Below are positions 31,582 to 42,732 of a stretch of DNA of 64,000 nucleotides, one piece after another. Source of the stretch: Alitta virens (Eukaryota > Annelida > Polychaeta > Phyllodocida > Nereididae); assembly GCA_932294295.1 (NCBI GenBank), contig OW028584.1, forward strand, positions 25,467,638 to 25,531,637, read 5' to 3'. The position numbers were made by a program, and so were the translations under genes. How positions within the stretch are numbered: position 1 is the stretch's first letter; the number at the start of each line of letters is the position of its first letter. The notes under the pieces are model-generated. The model saw only the letters and a program-made list of their open reading frames with translations, did not search any database and was not told the DNA's origin.

Positions 31582-31874
31582 TCATATCGATACTTTTGTG
31601 AATTCGTCTTCGAGATTGGTTAAGAGATTAGATAGATCAGTTCTTTTTGTTTCTTTCAAAGCTTTAAGGATGCGAATGCAGCCGGTCCTCGCCTCTGCAG
31701 CAGAAATAAAAGCGAGTAATTTCATTTGGATGGTGGTTCTTCTAATATTCCAGTAACCATATCCTGATTGAGAATTCCATCTTGATATAGAAATGAAAGC
31801 ACTTCTGTACAAGGTACTTCTCTAACCAAAACTACAAAGTTCCTACGCAAAGCATCACGATCGCATCTGAGCAT
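31582..31874 (-). pseudogene. CARD-like domain pseudogene, unit A
   Basis: From an ATG at 31874 one frame reads RCDRDALRRNF, then VPCTEVLSFLYQDGIL, then LLQRRGPAAF, interrupted by TGA. The neighbouring frame continues ALKETKRTDLSNLL. This order (…lL..L…gil, LL..L..RGP.AF, L.ET….L) is that of caspase-recruitment domains of initiator caspases and adaptors. At least one stop and one frameshift make it non-coding. The death-fold assignment is by eye. Confidence 0.5.
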
Positions 31875-32310
31875 TTTGAGTTAATGCCTCAAACTAAAAA
31901 TATTTATTTAGATAGCGCGCGTGGCACCCACACGCTTGGTCACGCGTTTGGGTGCACGTGCACGCTTGGACACATGCACGCCCGTGCGTCAAATGTGGGC
32001 ACTAAATTCCTGGTAAATAACCCCAAAAAATGAGTAATTGTTGTAGATTGGTTTGACCATGACTGAGTTTGAGTTAAGACTATCTTTTCAACCGTATGTT
32101 CAACTCTGTATTCATCCATCCATGCGGTAAACCAACCAGCCATGCGGTAAACCAACCATAAATTGTTTTATGTACCCCTTTAAAATTGTGGCTTCTGGGT
32201 TTTTCCCCTCCTAGTCGTGGTTTCATTACAATTTACCCTAAACCAACTTTCGTGGCATCCGAAATATAACCCTGGAGTTAATTGGATGTGAAACAATAGT
32301 TCAATCGTGG
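31875..32310. other. Non-coding interval with GTGCAC-rich block and a 19-bp duplication
   Basis: 31913-31995 is rich in CACGC/GCGTG words with palindromic GTGCAC. 32121-32159 holds two tandem copies of CCATGCGGTAAACCAACCA. No gene seen. The right end (CAATCGTGG) joins the next I-like tail. Confidence 0.5.
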
Positions 32311-32786
32311 TGTGTGTGTGTGTGAGTTATTGTTTAACGCCTCATCAGCACCTGAGTGGGCTATGTAGAGGCTCTCTAGGTTAAGATTGATTAACTATAT
32401 TTGGTAGTAGAAACCAGAAGCATATAAAAAATCTATAATTGTCTGGGTTGGATATCTGGTAAAGAGATGTTGTAAGGTATTAGCTTGAAATAAAGGTCTT
32501 CTAAAGCGTTGTAAGTGGCTGCAATCTAATAAAATATGTTTGATTGTTAGGGGGCACCGACAACTCTGGCATACCGGTGCCGGTTCATTGACTAAAAGGT
32601 GTAAATGTGTAAGTCTTGAATGTCCTATGAGGCATCTGTGATATATTCCTTGATCTTTGCGAGTATTGAACCTACTAGGTATTTTATTTTGAATGCAAGG
32701 TAAGATTGAATGCAACTTGTTGTTATTACATTCATTCCATTGTCTTTGCCAGCAAGACATGATAAAAGATTTTATAGTCATTTTAA
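32311..32786 (-). mobile_element. I-like 3' tail at the unit A internal junction
   Basis: A 5'-truncated I-like copy. Its right flank begins CTGATCCTATTGG (32787-32799), the TSD whose partner is at 18794-18806. Its left flank is unrelated locus DNA. The two flanks therefore come from different places: this is a duplication joint or the product of recombination between two tails. Confidence 0.85.
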
Positions 32787-33941
32787 CTGATCCTATTGGT
32801 AGGACGGCCAAGTGCTGCACTCTGCATCCTCTGGCATCTGGAAAGGCCTGTAATAGAGGAAAAATCTGAGTCACTGTATTTGGGGTGGACCCCAACAATG
32901 ACAATGGTGAGGTCTTCTTGTCCAGTGGGGTTCCTCCTAGTTGAACCTTTAGTCTCCCGGACTGTGCAGCCCGGAAGGTTAAGGTTCAGGAGTGCATTGG
33001 AGTCCTCAACTGTCTTGGGATAAATGAGGAGGTTCCCAGCCTGTGTCTTGTTGGTATGTTTGATGTACTTTCTCAGCTCAAGAAAAATCTTGGCTGAGTG
33101 GGCATCATCTGCAATGGTGGTGAAAAGAGGTGAAATTTTGGGTGAGGGAGGGAGGGAGGGAGAGGGGGAGGAGGTGGAAGTCTTGGCCTTTTTGGAGGAA
33201 TCTGGCTCAGGGGTTGGGTCGTCAGATTGAGCACTATGGTTGGATCGAGTGCGTTTCCTCCTCTGGTCTCTAGTAAATTGGAAATCACCATCCATAGGTT
33301 CCTCAGTAGGTTCATCTGCAGGGGAGATGGGAACCTGAACAGTAATAGGAATGGGGATGGCACTGGAGTGGGAGGTGGAGGGTGAAATGACTGGGATAAT
33401 TGGGGAAGGAAGTACAATAGTGGACTTGCCCGAGTCCACTGCAGTTGCAGTGGACTTAGTTGTAGTTCCAGCAGATTTCTTGAGCATGGAAGAAAGTTCC
33501 GGGAATAGTAGAATGGCCATGTCCAGTCTGCATTCCTTTTTCATTTTTCTGATCCACTCATGGGCAGCAGCAACGTTGCCAAGCTTTTCTGAAATAGAAT
33601 CAAAAGATTTGTTAAGAGGGGAATTCCCAGAAGAATGGGAGTCAGCAGAGGTAGATTTGGGAGTGGGTGGCTTAATTAGGGACTCATTTTTCCGGGGCTT
33701 GGATTTAGTAGATGCAGATGCATCTACTAGCTTAATGTTGAGTTGTTTCGTCTTCTTAAAGTCCTTTGAGGAAGCAGAACAAGCAGGGAGGCCTTTCCCG
33801 GTAGCTCCGGAGCGGGCCGCCATCTTGAATTTCCGCCGATAGGTAAACAAAGTTGAAAAATCAGTGATGCATGCAATGCGGTAAACAGGAGCGATGTGTA
33901 CACAATGGCGTCCAGACGCAAGTGAACCAAAAAACGAAACG
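32787..33941 (-). pseudogene. J1(-) 5' end and ORF1 N-terminal part, unit A
   Basis: 5' UTR to 33941; the ORF1 ATG is at 33823 (MAARSGATGK). It is open for about 345 codons until the tail at 32786 (…ALGRPTNRI), where the zinc-knuckle part is cut off and lies at 18415-18806. The N-terminal half is rich in Ser/Pro/Lys, followed by a conserved FLELRKYI…LLIYPKT region typical of Jockey gag. This is the least damaged J1 ORF1 N-terminus in the window. Confidence 0.85.
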
Positions 33942-34036
33942 AGGGAAACTCCAGCCCACTACCCACTATCCAGATGGCTAGGAACCTCCGCCGAGCCAAC
34001 TGGGATACCTTTAAGCAGGAGATCACCACCAAACTT
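33942..34036 (+). mobile_element. J1(+) middle piece, unit A
   Basis: A 95-base plus-strand piece reading NSSPLPTIQMARNLRRANW…TTKL. It continues the endonuclease-RT linker left at 9995 and is followed, across the L1-like insertion, by 46927. AGGGAA at its left repeats 9990-9995. AAACTT at its right (34031-34036) repeats at 46927-46932. This fragment ties the nested structure together. Confidence 0.8.
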
Positions 34037-34878
34037 TTTGAGTGAGTTTTCTCTGCTATTAAGAAGAGTACCCACGTCGTTTAAAATGGCAATTACAGCC
34101 AAGATTTGAAACCGATAAATTAGGATATAACTCTTCAGGCTTTACAAAGCTATATCTTTTTGGAAAAGATTAAATCCCCCTTTGTAAAAAAATAATTTAT
34201 TTTTTCTTTACTAATTACAACTGAAAGAGCAAGTAAGTGATGTTATATAAATATGCACCGAAATGAATAAACAAAATGCTAGGAACACCATATATTTCAT
34301 TGTACAAATGCCTTAATTCAAACAGAATGGTAAATAAGACATATTTCTAGTAATGCAAAATAAAAGGTGAGAGAGTGCATTCACACTTCTATAAACTTAA
34401 GAAGCCACACTAGATTACAAAATGGAAGCTGTAAAAAGCAGCATGGAGATAGATAGGATTAAAACAATCAACCTTGAAGTAAAGAGAGATGGTAGGGTAG
34501 AAATAAGTGAGATCTTTGAAGCCTTAGAGGGAAGAAAATATTTACAAATTACAAAATGCATTCAGCAGGTTACCCGCTGTAAATTCAGATGGTCAGTGGG
34601 AACAGAGGAGATAGCCCAAAATGTACTAACTGAGATAAATGAGAAAGAATTCTGGTCTGCAGCGTAGGAGATAAGCGAGGTCCTCCATTCTAGGAGCTTC
34701 AGCGCTTTTGGAGACTTGTGGGGGATCCTGGACATCATGGTCAGAAGGCCCGATAGGTCCAAGATCTGGATCTCACCACGTCTGGCCGCATCAAGGGGGA
34801 AATCTGGCAGGAAAAATAAGAAGATGTTAGATTAACAGGAAAAGATTTTTGTGAGATTAGTAGGGAAATGGGAGATTA

Positions 34879-37665
34879 TTATCTAATTTTACGGGATAGG
34901 GGGAAGGGGAGTCTACGAATTCTAGTTAGGCGGTCATTTAATTGTGGAAGTAGAGGGGAAGACTGGTATCTAAGAAGGGCCTTATTGTTTAGAGTTAACA
35001 GTCTAGACTCAATAGGCTCCAGGTTTGATCTCTGATGTAGCTCTGCAGTGGTTACCCTGCGTTGACCTGGGACATAATATACCTTTAGGGCAACCCTGAG
35101 AGCTTTATTCTGTGTAACCTGGAGCTGGTTTACTGCTGCCTTAGTGGCGTGGACCGTTACGGGGAATCCAGTCTCTAAGACTGGACGGATGAAGGACTTG
35201 TAGAGATGTAAGAGGGTCTCGGAGGTACATCCCCAGTCGGTTCCTCTGAGTCTGCGGAGTAGGTTGATTCGTCTTTCAGCCTCTCGACGCTTGACTTTGC
35301 AGTGGTGCAACATGCTGAGGTTCTTTTCTAGGAACTTGCCTCCGAGAAAGCTAATTTCTGAAATTGAGAGTTGAATGGGAGTATTAAAAAGGGTGAGGGT
35401 GGATATGGGTAGTGTCCAGAGTCCTGTAAAGAAAGTAAATTGGGTTTTAGCAGCATTGAGTTTAATTCTCCATTTGCAGCACCAGGATTCCAGGTTGTTG
35501 AGAGCTACTTGGAGTTCTTTCTGGATTCTGGTGAAGGTCTTCTGGCTGTTGTGTCTGGAATTTCTGAAAGAAACCCAAAGTGCTAAATCATCCGCATACT
35601 GGGACACCTGGACTGAATCTGTTCCTGTATTTGGGAAGGGAAGGTCATTAACGAATATGTTAAAAAGAAGTGGGCTGAGTACCTATCCCTGTGGAGTTCC
35701 TGCAGCTAGGTTGACCGTTGCTGAGGTGGTCTGTCCTACCCTAACAGCTATGCTTCTGTCCTGGAGGTAGGAGGATAGGAACCTTTTGACCTTGACTGGC
35801 ATGTCAAGCTGGCTGACTTTAAAACGCAGACCATCTTGCCATACCGAGTCGAAGGCTTTCTCAACATCGAGAAAAATTGCACCTGTGGTCCATCCGTGGG
35901 AGATAGCTGTCTTTGCTTCGAGAGCAAGGCGGTGTAGGTGTTCGCCTGCTTCTTTCTTGGGCAGGTAGGCTCTTTGCCAGGGGTTGAATTGACCTGAAAC
36001 AGTAAGATGTGAGATTAGCTTTGAGGAGATGGTTTTCTCTAGGAGTTTACCTATGCATCTGATCAGACTGATGGGACGGTTGTTCCCTGGAGATAGTGGA
36101 TCCTTTCCAGGTTTCGGGATCATCACTCCAATTGCAGCCTTCCAGAGGGTGGGGAAATAGCCTATTTGTAAAAGAAAATGAAACAGTTTAGTTAAATATC
36201 TCAAACCAGTTGATGGGAGCTGCTTGAGGATTGCATATCCAATGCCATCTTCCCCCGGGGAGGTGTTCCGGCATTTGGATATGATCCTCAGGAGCTCCTC
36301 CGAGGTCAGTTGCCTGAGGAGGTCATGGTCGTCTCCTTCATCCTCACCAACGTCCCACTGTGGAGTGTAGAGGTAGGGGTTGGATTGGATGTGGGCTGAT
36401 ACTGCCTGGTAGTTGGTCTGGTCGAGGTGAGGGCCTTGGTTGATCTGATGGACTCTTTGAAGATGTTGAGCGAAGATGTTGGCTGTGTCAAGATCAGAGG
36501 TGGTCTTGTCGCCTGTGGTGGAGTGGACTCTCTGAGGCCTGCGTTCTCCACCTGGGCTGGTGAGACGTTTGAAGAGTTTCCAGAATTGGCCGGCATCTCT
36601 GTAGTCTAGAGAGTCACAGGCCTCTTTCCATTGTGAGCTTTTTTCTTCCTTGATGGCGACGGCCACTCTGATCTTGAGACACTTGTAGGATGATCTGATG
36701 ATGACGGAGGCCGGGTTACGCTGTGCGAGTCGCCTGGCTCTCCTCTTCTGTTTGATGAGCTGTAGAGTCTCCTGTGACACCCTGAAGTCTCGCTTCTTGA
36801 TAGGCCTGGTAGGACAGGCTGTCTCAAGGGAGACCTCTAGGATGTCATGGAGGTTGTCTACCAGCTGATCTGCAACATCAGAATTAGAAATTAATGTGGG
36901 TGGGATAGAATGAATTTTGGTGGCAATTTCTGTCTTAAAGATTTGCCAGTTGGCTCTGCGGAGGTTTCTGGTCATCTGCATGATGGGCTGGGGGATGCAG
37001 TTGCCCTGTAAAGAAATATGAATGGGGAGGTGGTCGCTGCCAATGTCGTCACCAACCCAAAGGTCCTGTAGTTTACTTGCCACTGCTGGGGTTACAATGG
37101 CTAAGTCAAGCAGGGAGGTTGTCTTCTGGGTTGTGTGCAGGTATGTTGGTGCTCCATTGGCATTGAGTAGTTCTAAGTTGTTAGCCTGTATAATGGAGAA
37201 AAGTTGATTACCTCTGGGGTTAGAGGGTTTGGTATTAATGTGGGGGTGGTGGGCATTGTAATCTCCCATGAAGATACAGTGCCTGAAAGTGGAGGTAAAA
37301 AAGTGGAAATAATTATTAGTTATATGGGAATTAGCATATGGGGGGAAGTAGTGGGAGATAATGGCAACTTCTCCTAGAGTGGGGATGGAGATGGAAATGG
37401 CAGCAGTATTCTGAAAAAATGTAGGTATATTAATGGGGGAAAAAGGGAGATCTTCTTTGCAATATATAGCTACCCCTCCTTTGCAGTCAATGCCATCCGT
37501 CCTCGAAGCTGATTTGTATCCGTGGATTCGGCTTAGTAGATTATTGGGGTGCATGTGGGTCTCATTGAGGAGGAGGATGTCAGGGGTAGTCTCAGCAGCA
37601 TACTGTGTTAAAGTAAACTGCTTGGTCCGTAGATGCTGAATATTAATGTGCATTAGACGGGCCAT
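34879..37665 (-). pseudogene. J2 ORF2: endonuclease and RT with a single nonsense codon
   Basis: A 929-codon frame broken only by TAG at 35683-35685 (codon 661), which falls in the RT block GTPQG*VLSP where Ser is normal. Endonuclease: HINIQHLRTK, LLLNETHMHP, FMGDYNAHHP, GSDHLPIHIS. RT: FLDVEKAFDSVW and QYADDLALW. ORF2 starts 7 bases from the ORF1 stop, as usual for Jockey elements. A one-base change separates it from an open frame, consistent with its young age. Confidence 0.9.
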
Positions 37666-37671
37666 TATAAA

Positions 37672-39265
37672 TTAATAAATCGATGAAATTAGTGATGGGG
37701 TCATGTTTACCTTAAACATGACCGAGACAGACTTAGCTATTTTTAGGAGTATCATGTCCTGTGTGACTTCTTGGTGGGGTGTCAGGAGGATCTCTGTAAG
37801 GACTTGGGCTAGTGTGGCGGCAATTCTGGTGGCGTCTAGTATGTTGGCGGGTGGGGCGATCTTTTGGGCAGTGGTGGTCTCTTTCTGCTTTTTGACGAGG
37901 ATGGCTTCCTTGTATGAAGGGCAGCCAGAGTAAGATGATGGGTGCTCTCCTTTGCAATTGGTGCAGGAGGCCTTCTCTGGGGGAGAAGGGCACTCCTTCT
38001 GCCCATGCCCGAGGCCACAACGCTTACACCTGGTTTCGTTGGAACAGGTGTCAGCTCTGTGGCCAAAGGATTGACACTTGATGCACTGTAGTGGTCTTCT
38101 GGAGTTGTATTCCTCCACTTGTAATTTCCTGAAATCAAAAGAAAAACCATGTTTAATGAGGTTCTGTTTTTCTTCTGGTGTGGAGCAGGTGGCTTTTATA
38201 CGGTTGGTTGGCCTGCCGAGTGCAGCACTCAGCATTCGAGTGCAATCTGTAAAACCTGAAAAGGAAGAAAATTCATCTGTATTATATTTTGGGGGGACTC
38301 CTATGATGACTATTGTTAGGTTGTCATCTGCTGACTTCTGGTTGGTCTTCTTAGTATCTCTGACTGTACAGCCATCTATAGTTAAGTTGAGGAGGGAGGT
38401 TCTATCCTCTGCTGATCGGGGATAGATCAGCAGATTTCCAGCTTGTGTTTTCCTGGAGTATCGAATGTGCTTCTTCAGCTCAAGAAAGACCTTGGCTGAA
38501 TTGGCATCATTGGCAATCTCTGTAAAAAGAGGTGGAATGAAAGTTTTAGTGGTTTTGGATGGGGGGGTGGGTGATGGGTTGGTTGTTTTGGCCTTCTTGG
38601 AGGGGATAGGAGGTGGTGCTGTGTCAGATTTCTGGCTTTGACTGGACCTGGTTCTCTTGTGATTTTGTTGTCTCTGTTTTCTGGGGATCTGAAAGTCTCC
38701 TTCCATGTCCTCAGGTTGTTGTGTGGGCTCTGTTGTGATGGGAGGGGGTCTAGAAACAACAGAAGCAAAACTGGGGCCCTGGAGTAGGGAGGGAATACTA
38801 TGGGGTGGAGGAGAAATAGATGGGGTGTGGGTGATAATTGGGGAGGGAGCAATGTCGGCCATTAGAGGAGTAGGTAAGCTTCTCTTACCTGTGTCCAGGT
38901 GCAGTGGACATTTTAGCGTTGAGTTTCTCTCTGAGTTCCGGGAAGAGGAGTAGTGCCATGTCCATTCGGTTTTCCTTGTGTAGTTTTCCCAGGAAAAGGA
39001 AGGAGTCGGCAATTTGTCCGGAGAATTCTGAAAACAGTTCAGAAGAGATAACTGGGATAAATTCTTGGGAATCCCCCTGAGGAGTAGGGGGAATTTCAGA
39101 GGAAAGAGTGGTTGGGGAGGAGGGCTTATTTTGGGGAATCCTGGACCGGGATTTAGTGGATGCTGATGCATTCACTGTTTTAGCGGTCTTGGTCTTATCT
39201 TTTAAGAAGGAGGCTGCAGAGGGCTTGGCGTGCGTAGAGGTTGTCGGTTTCCGTGGCGGCGCCAT
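37672..39265 (-). pseudogene. J2 ORF1 (gag-like, three CCHC), one frameshift
   Basis: The start by homology to J1 is the ATG at 39265 (MAPPRKPTTSTHAK). The frame ends near 38885 (…APGHR, stop) and the rest continues in a second frame from about 38900 to 37672. Knuckles: CIKCQSFGHRADTC, CKRCGLGHGQKEC, CTNCKGEHPSSYSGC. The break (near 38890) lies at ACAGGTAAGAG, which also resembles a splice donor, but a simple one-base indel is the easier explanation. Confidence 0.82.
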
Positions 39266-40432
39266 CTTGAATTCCGTCCGAAAACGTAAACAAACAGGCA
39301 GTGTGCGGTGATGCGTGAAACGCGTTGAGCTGGAGCAGCGATGTGGTCTCGACGGCGTCCAAGCGCGAACTGATGATGTGTGATGAGAAAGAATTAAAAG
39401 TTGGCCTTGACACATGTGAGGCCACATATGCATCAAGGGCGAAAACTTTGATTCTATATGATACCCCATTCGAGATGACAGACAAACAAGTAATGGATCT
39501 ATTTGAAAAATATGGCAACATAGTGAACATCAAAAGAGCTACCCACAAAAACATGCCAAATATCCTGGATGGGAGAATTATACTTTCATTTCAATACATA
39601 GCTCAGGGTCTGCCAGATAGCATAATGCTTGGAAAATCCGGAAGGATAATTATAAGAGAACCTGGACAGAAAGTTCGAAGAACAATCTGCTACAAATGTG
39701 GAGAAGTAGAAACCCACTTAGCACAAGACTGTCCAGGTTCAACGATATGCTTCGAATGTAAACAACAAGGACACAGACATAAAGATTGTCCTAGCAAAAG
39801 AGCCAAAAACACCAATAAGGCTGCAAAAATCAACCAAGTAATTATAGATCTTTCATCCACAGACATACCCACCCTCAAGCCAATAAACAAGGCTAACCAG
39901 GAGACAGCTCCTGAAGGTAAAAAAAAAACTGTACCGGACCTCAGACCAGAGAACATGAGGAAAACAGCCCCCACAATAGATGATGAGAATGCAGAGGCCA
40001 TGATAGATAAAAGATTTTTTGAACTTAGTATGCTCACAGAAATGAATAAACAGGCAGATGAAATACCCCTAGCAACATCAACCCCTGACCTGGAAAATGA
40101 CAAGGGCAGAAAATGGCTAGACAGATCATCATCAGGAGATCTAGAAAGGGATCTACAAATGTCGCCCAAATTGAAAAAGAAATCAGTCATGATGACCCCA
40201 TATCCCGTGCCAGCAAGCCATGGGGAAAAAATGGAAAAATTATTTAGCAATGCAGCTAAAACCTTAAGAGCAGTTCATAGCAAAGAAGTCAAGCCAAGAT
40301 CCAGAAGTCAAAGTACTAGAGAAAAGGATCCCTCAAGGCAAAGACAAAATAGTTCAACCTCTGTCCACTGCCTGAAATGATCCGGCCGCTATGCCATACA
40401 ATATTAAAAGATATATCATAGATAAAATCAGA

Positions 40433-41630
40433 AGGCAATAAAGCCAGTCAAAAATAGGTGAGCTAAGGTATTAAAACCAGCCACTCACAAACTCTGTAAA
40501 ATGCACACCCAAAATGGATTGACTAAGGCAATAAAGCCAGCCAACAAACATGATTTATAGAAAGAATATGTGTGTGTGTGTGTGAGTTATTGTTTAACGC
40601 CTCATCAGCACCTGAGTGGGCTATGTAGAGGCTCTCTAGGTTAAGATTGATTAACTATATTTGGTAGTAGAAACCGGAAGCATATAAAAAATCAATAATT
40701 GTCTGGGTTGGATATCTGGTAAAGAGATGTTGTAAGGTATTAGATTGAAACAAAGGTCTTCTAAAGCGTTGTAAGTGGCTGCAATCTAATAAAATATGTT
40801 TGATTGTTAGGGGGCACCGACAACTCTGGCATACCGGTGCCGGTTCATTGACGAAAAGGTGTAAATGTGTAAGTCTTGAATGTCCTATGAGGCATCTGTG
40901 ATATATTTCTTGATCTTTGCGAGTATTGAACCTACTAGGTATTTTATTTTTAATGCAAGGTAAGATTGAATGCAACTTGTTGTTATTACATTCATTCCAT
41001 TGTCTTTGCCAGCAAGACATGATAAAAGATTTTATAGACATTTTAAAATCAGTGTATGGAATGGTAAAATCAGTTATCTCTTTTGTAAGAGCCCTTTTTG
41101 CTGCCAGGTCTGCCTTTTTATAGAAAGAATACTGTCAAAACCGGTTATTATATAAAAAGTATACTATTAACTATGGGATCATGCAGTTAAAACCAGTCAA
41201 CAGAATATGTGGTATATAACAACTACCACCTGGTGATAAAACCAGAATAAACTCATTTATGAAAGATAAATAAACAGCCTCAACCAATACCTTATATTGT
41301 GATTACCTTGGAGATCTGGTAACCGGAGCCCCCTTTTTGGGACTTCCTGTCACCCAACATGGCATGTAAAAAAACTAAGGTAATAAAACCAGTTACTGCC
41401 ACCTATACATGCTTCCATTGAAATTTATTTTGACAATGGAGGGCGCTTCCACCCAACCCACTATTGGCCAAAATGACATATCGGCTCTGCTATAGTACTG
41501 TTGTATCATGAAGCATTAGATTAAACAAAGATACAGCCAGGTAGCTTTAATGTCAATAAAGGCTATGGTATTAAAACCAGTCAAATATTGAATATACTGA
41601 ATCAAATGACTAAGGCAATAAAGCCAGTCA
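40433..41630 (+). repeat. Spaced CTAAGG-AATAAA-CCAG motif, about eight copies, in the ORF1-ORF2 spacer
   Basis: Consensus CTAAGGYAATAAARCCAG followed by TCA. Good copies lie at about 40432, 40463, 40522, 41374, 41561 and 41608; weaker copies (TTAAAACCAGTCA, ATAAAACCAG) at about 41186 and 41236. Units A and C keep the copies to the right of the I-like tail. The motif is not a tandem repeat: spacing is irregular, 30 to 190 bases. It may bind a protein or mark an internal promoter or RNA signal. Confidence 0.75.
40569..41116 (-). mobile_element. I-like 3' tail in the L1-like spacer (unit B)
   Basis: A 548-bp truncated I-like copy with a 15-bp TSD, TTTATAGAAAGAATA (40554-40568 and 41117-41131). 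This is the ancestral insertion whose copies are at 18957 and 55904. Only here are both flanks preserved. Confidence 0.92.
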
Positions 41631-41739
41631 CAATATCCTTGGGGATATACAATCCACCAGGGGGCACTGATAACCAATGAATTTACTGCCACCTGTTGTT
41701 TACATAGGAACACAACCAGCCATTACAGCTATTGAATAG

Positions 41740-42645
41740 ATGAGAATTATATCTTTGAATTGTAGAGCAGGTATTAATAATAAAGATAAATTAAAGAAAT
41801 TAATATACTACCTACAACAGCATCCCTGGCACATAGCACTACTACAAGAAACCTCTAAGATTAATGCAAAAGCTTGGGATAAGATTAGTAGAGCTCTAAA
41901 TGTAAAGATACTACAAGACCCTAACACTCAAGGGAAGCCTGGCACAGGGACAGCTACTCTAATTAAAGATAATATAGTAAATAAAGTAGTGAGCCATAGC
42001 TTCCTTCATAATACTAGAACAATAGAAATAATAATAGAAGAGGATAATCAAAAATATCATATACTAAACACTTATATTCATACTAAAAGTAATGAGAAAC
42101 ATAAAGACTTCATAGCTTTAGATAACTATATTAAAACAATAACAAATCATTTAGTAATAGGAGGGGACCTGAATAGCGTAACAGAACCATCTCAAAGAAC
42201 GAGCATAGTAGAAAATGCACAAGCGGATGAATGTTTGATTAACTTAATTAAAGATAATTACTTAGTAGACCTACCTTTATACTTTAAATTTTACAAACCT
42301 ACTTACATAGGACAGAGTAGCTCAGCCATGTTAGACCGCTTCATATCATCTGATGTTAGCTTTATAAAGAATTATAATTCATATATATGTCCATTTAGTG
42401 ACCATTTAATGGTGACATTAGACATTTTTGAAAATGAATGTCAACATAAGAATATTAAACATAAAGCTCACTGGAAACTCAACACCAGTCTGCTAGAGGA
42501 CACAAATGTATTAAATAGCTTAAAGGTATTATGGACTGATTGGGTGTTGATAAAAACCAACTTCCAGTCACTCCAGACATGGTGGGATAAGGGGACAAAA
42601 AAAAATAAAGCAATACCTAATAGAAGTGGGAATAAACAAAGCTAG
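41740..42645 (+). pseudogene. L1-like ORF2 endonuclease, unit B
   Basis: A 301-codon endonuclease like 20155, differing at TIEII/NQKY. All catalytic motifs are present. It loses frame at the A-run near 42597 and again near 42708, the same defects as in units A and C. Confidence 0.88.
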
Positions 42646-42732
42646 AAGATTAAGAAGTAGGGAAACTGCACTAGTAAATCAAATAGAGTTTCAACTTAAG
42701 CAACCGAATCCACAATCAGAGAAATAAACAGT

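Larger units (their letters stand above)
34652..39382 (-). mobile_element. J2 Jockey-like element, full length, recent insertion
   Basis: A 4,731-bp minus-strand element with a perfect 13-bp TSD, ATGAGAAAGAATT (34639-34651 and 39383-39395). The equivalent site in the next unit (near 55580) is empty, so J2 inserted after the duplication. Both ORFs are nearly intact. No poly(A) tail; the 3' end is CTACGCTGCAGACCAG-like on the element strand. Confidence 0.94.
34422..40380 (+). pseudogene. L1-like ORF1 (RRM-like plus two CCHC), split by J2
   Basis: Starts at ATG 34422 (MEAVKSSMEIDRIKT), runs to 34651, and resumes at 39396 to the stop at 40380, giving about 405 codons if J2 is ignored. The central region resembles an RRM (LILYDTPFEMTDKQVMDLF). 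Two knuckles follow: CYKCGEVETHLAQDC and CFECKQQGHRHKDC. The C-terminus is Lys/Ser-rich. Apart from J2 the frame is open. The long plus-strand frame starting at 39325 borrows J2 sequence and is not real before 39396. The product would bind element RNA. Confidence 0.85.

Noticed and set aside
39325..39395. N-terminal extension of L1-like ORF1 in unit A/B
   Set aside because: These codons lie in J2 and its TSD; the true ORF1 start is 34422, as the uninterrupted copy at 55364 shows.
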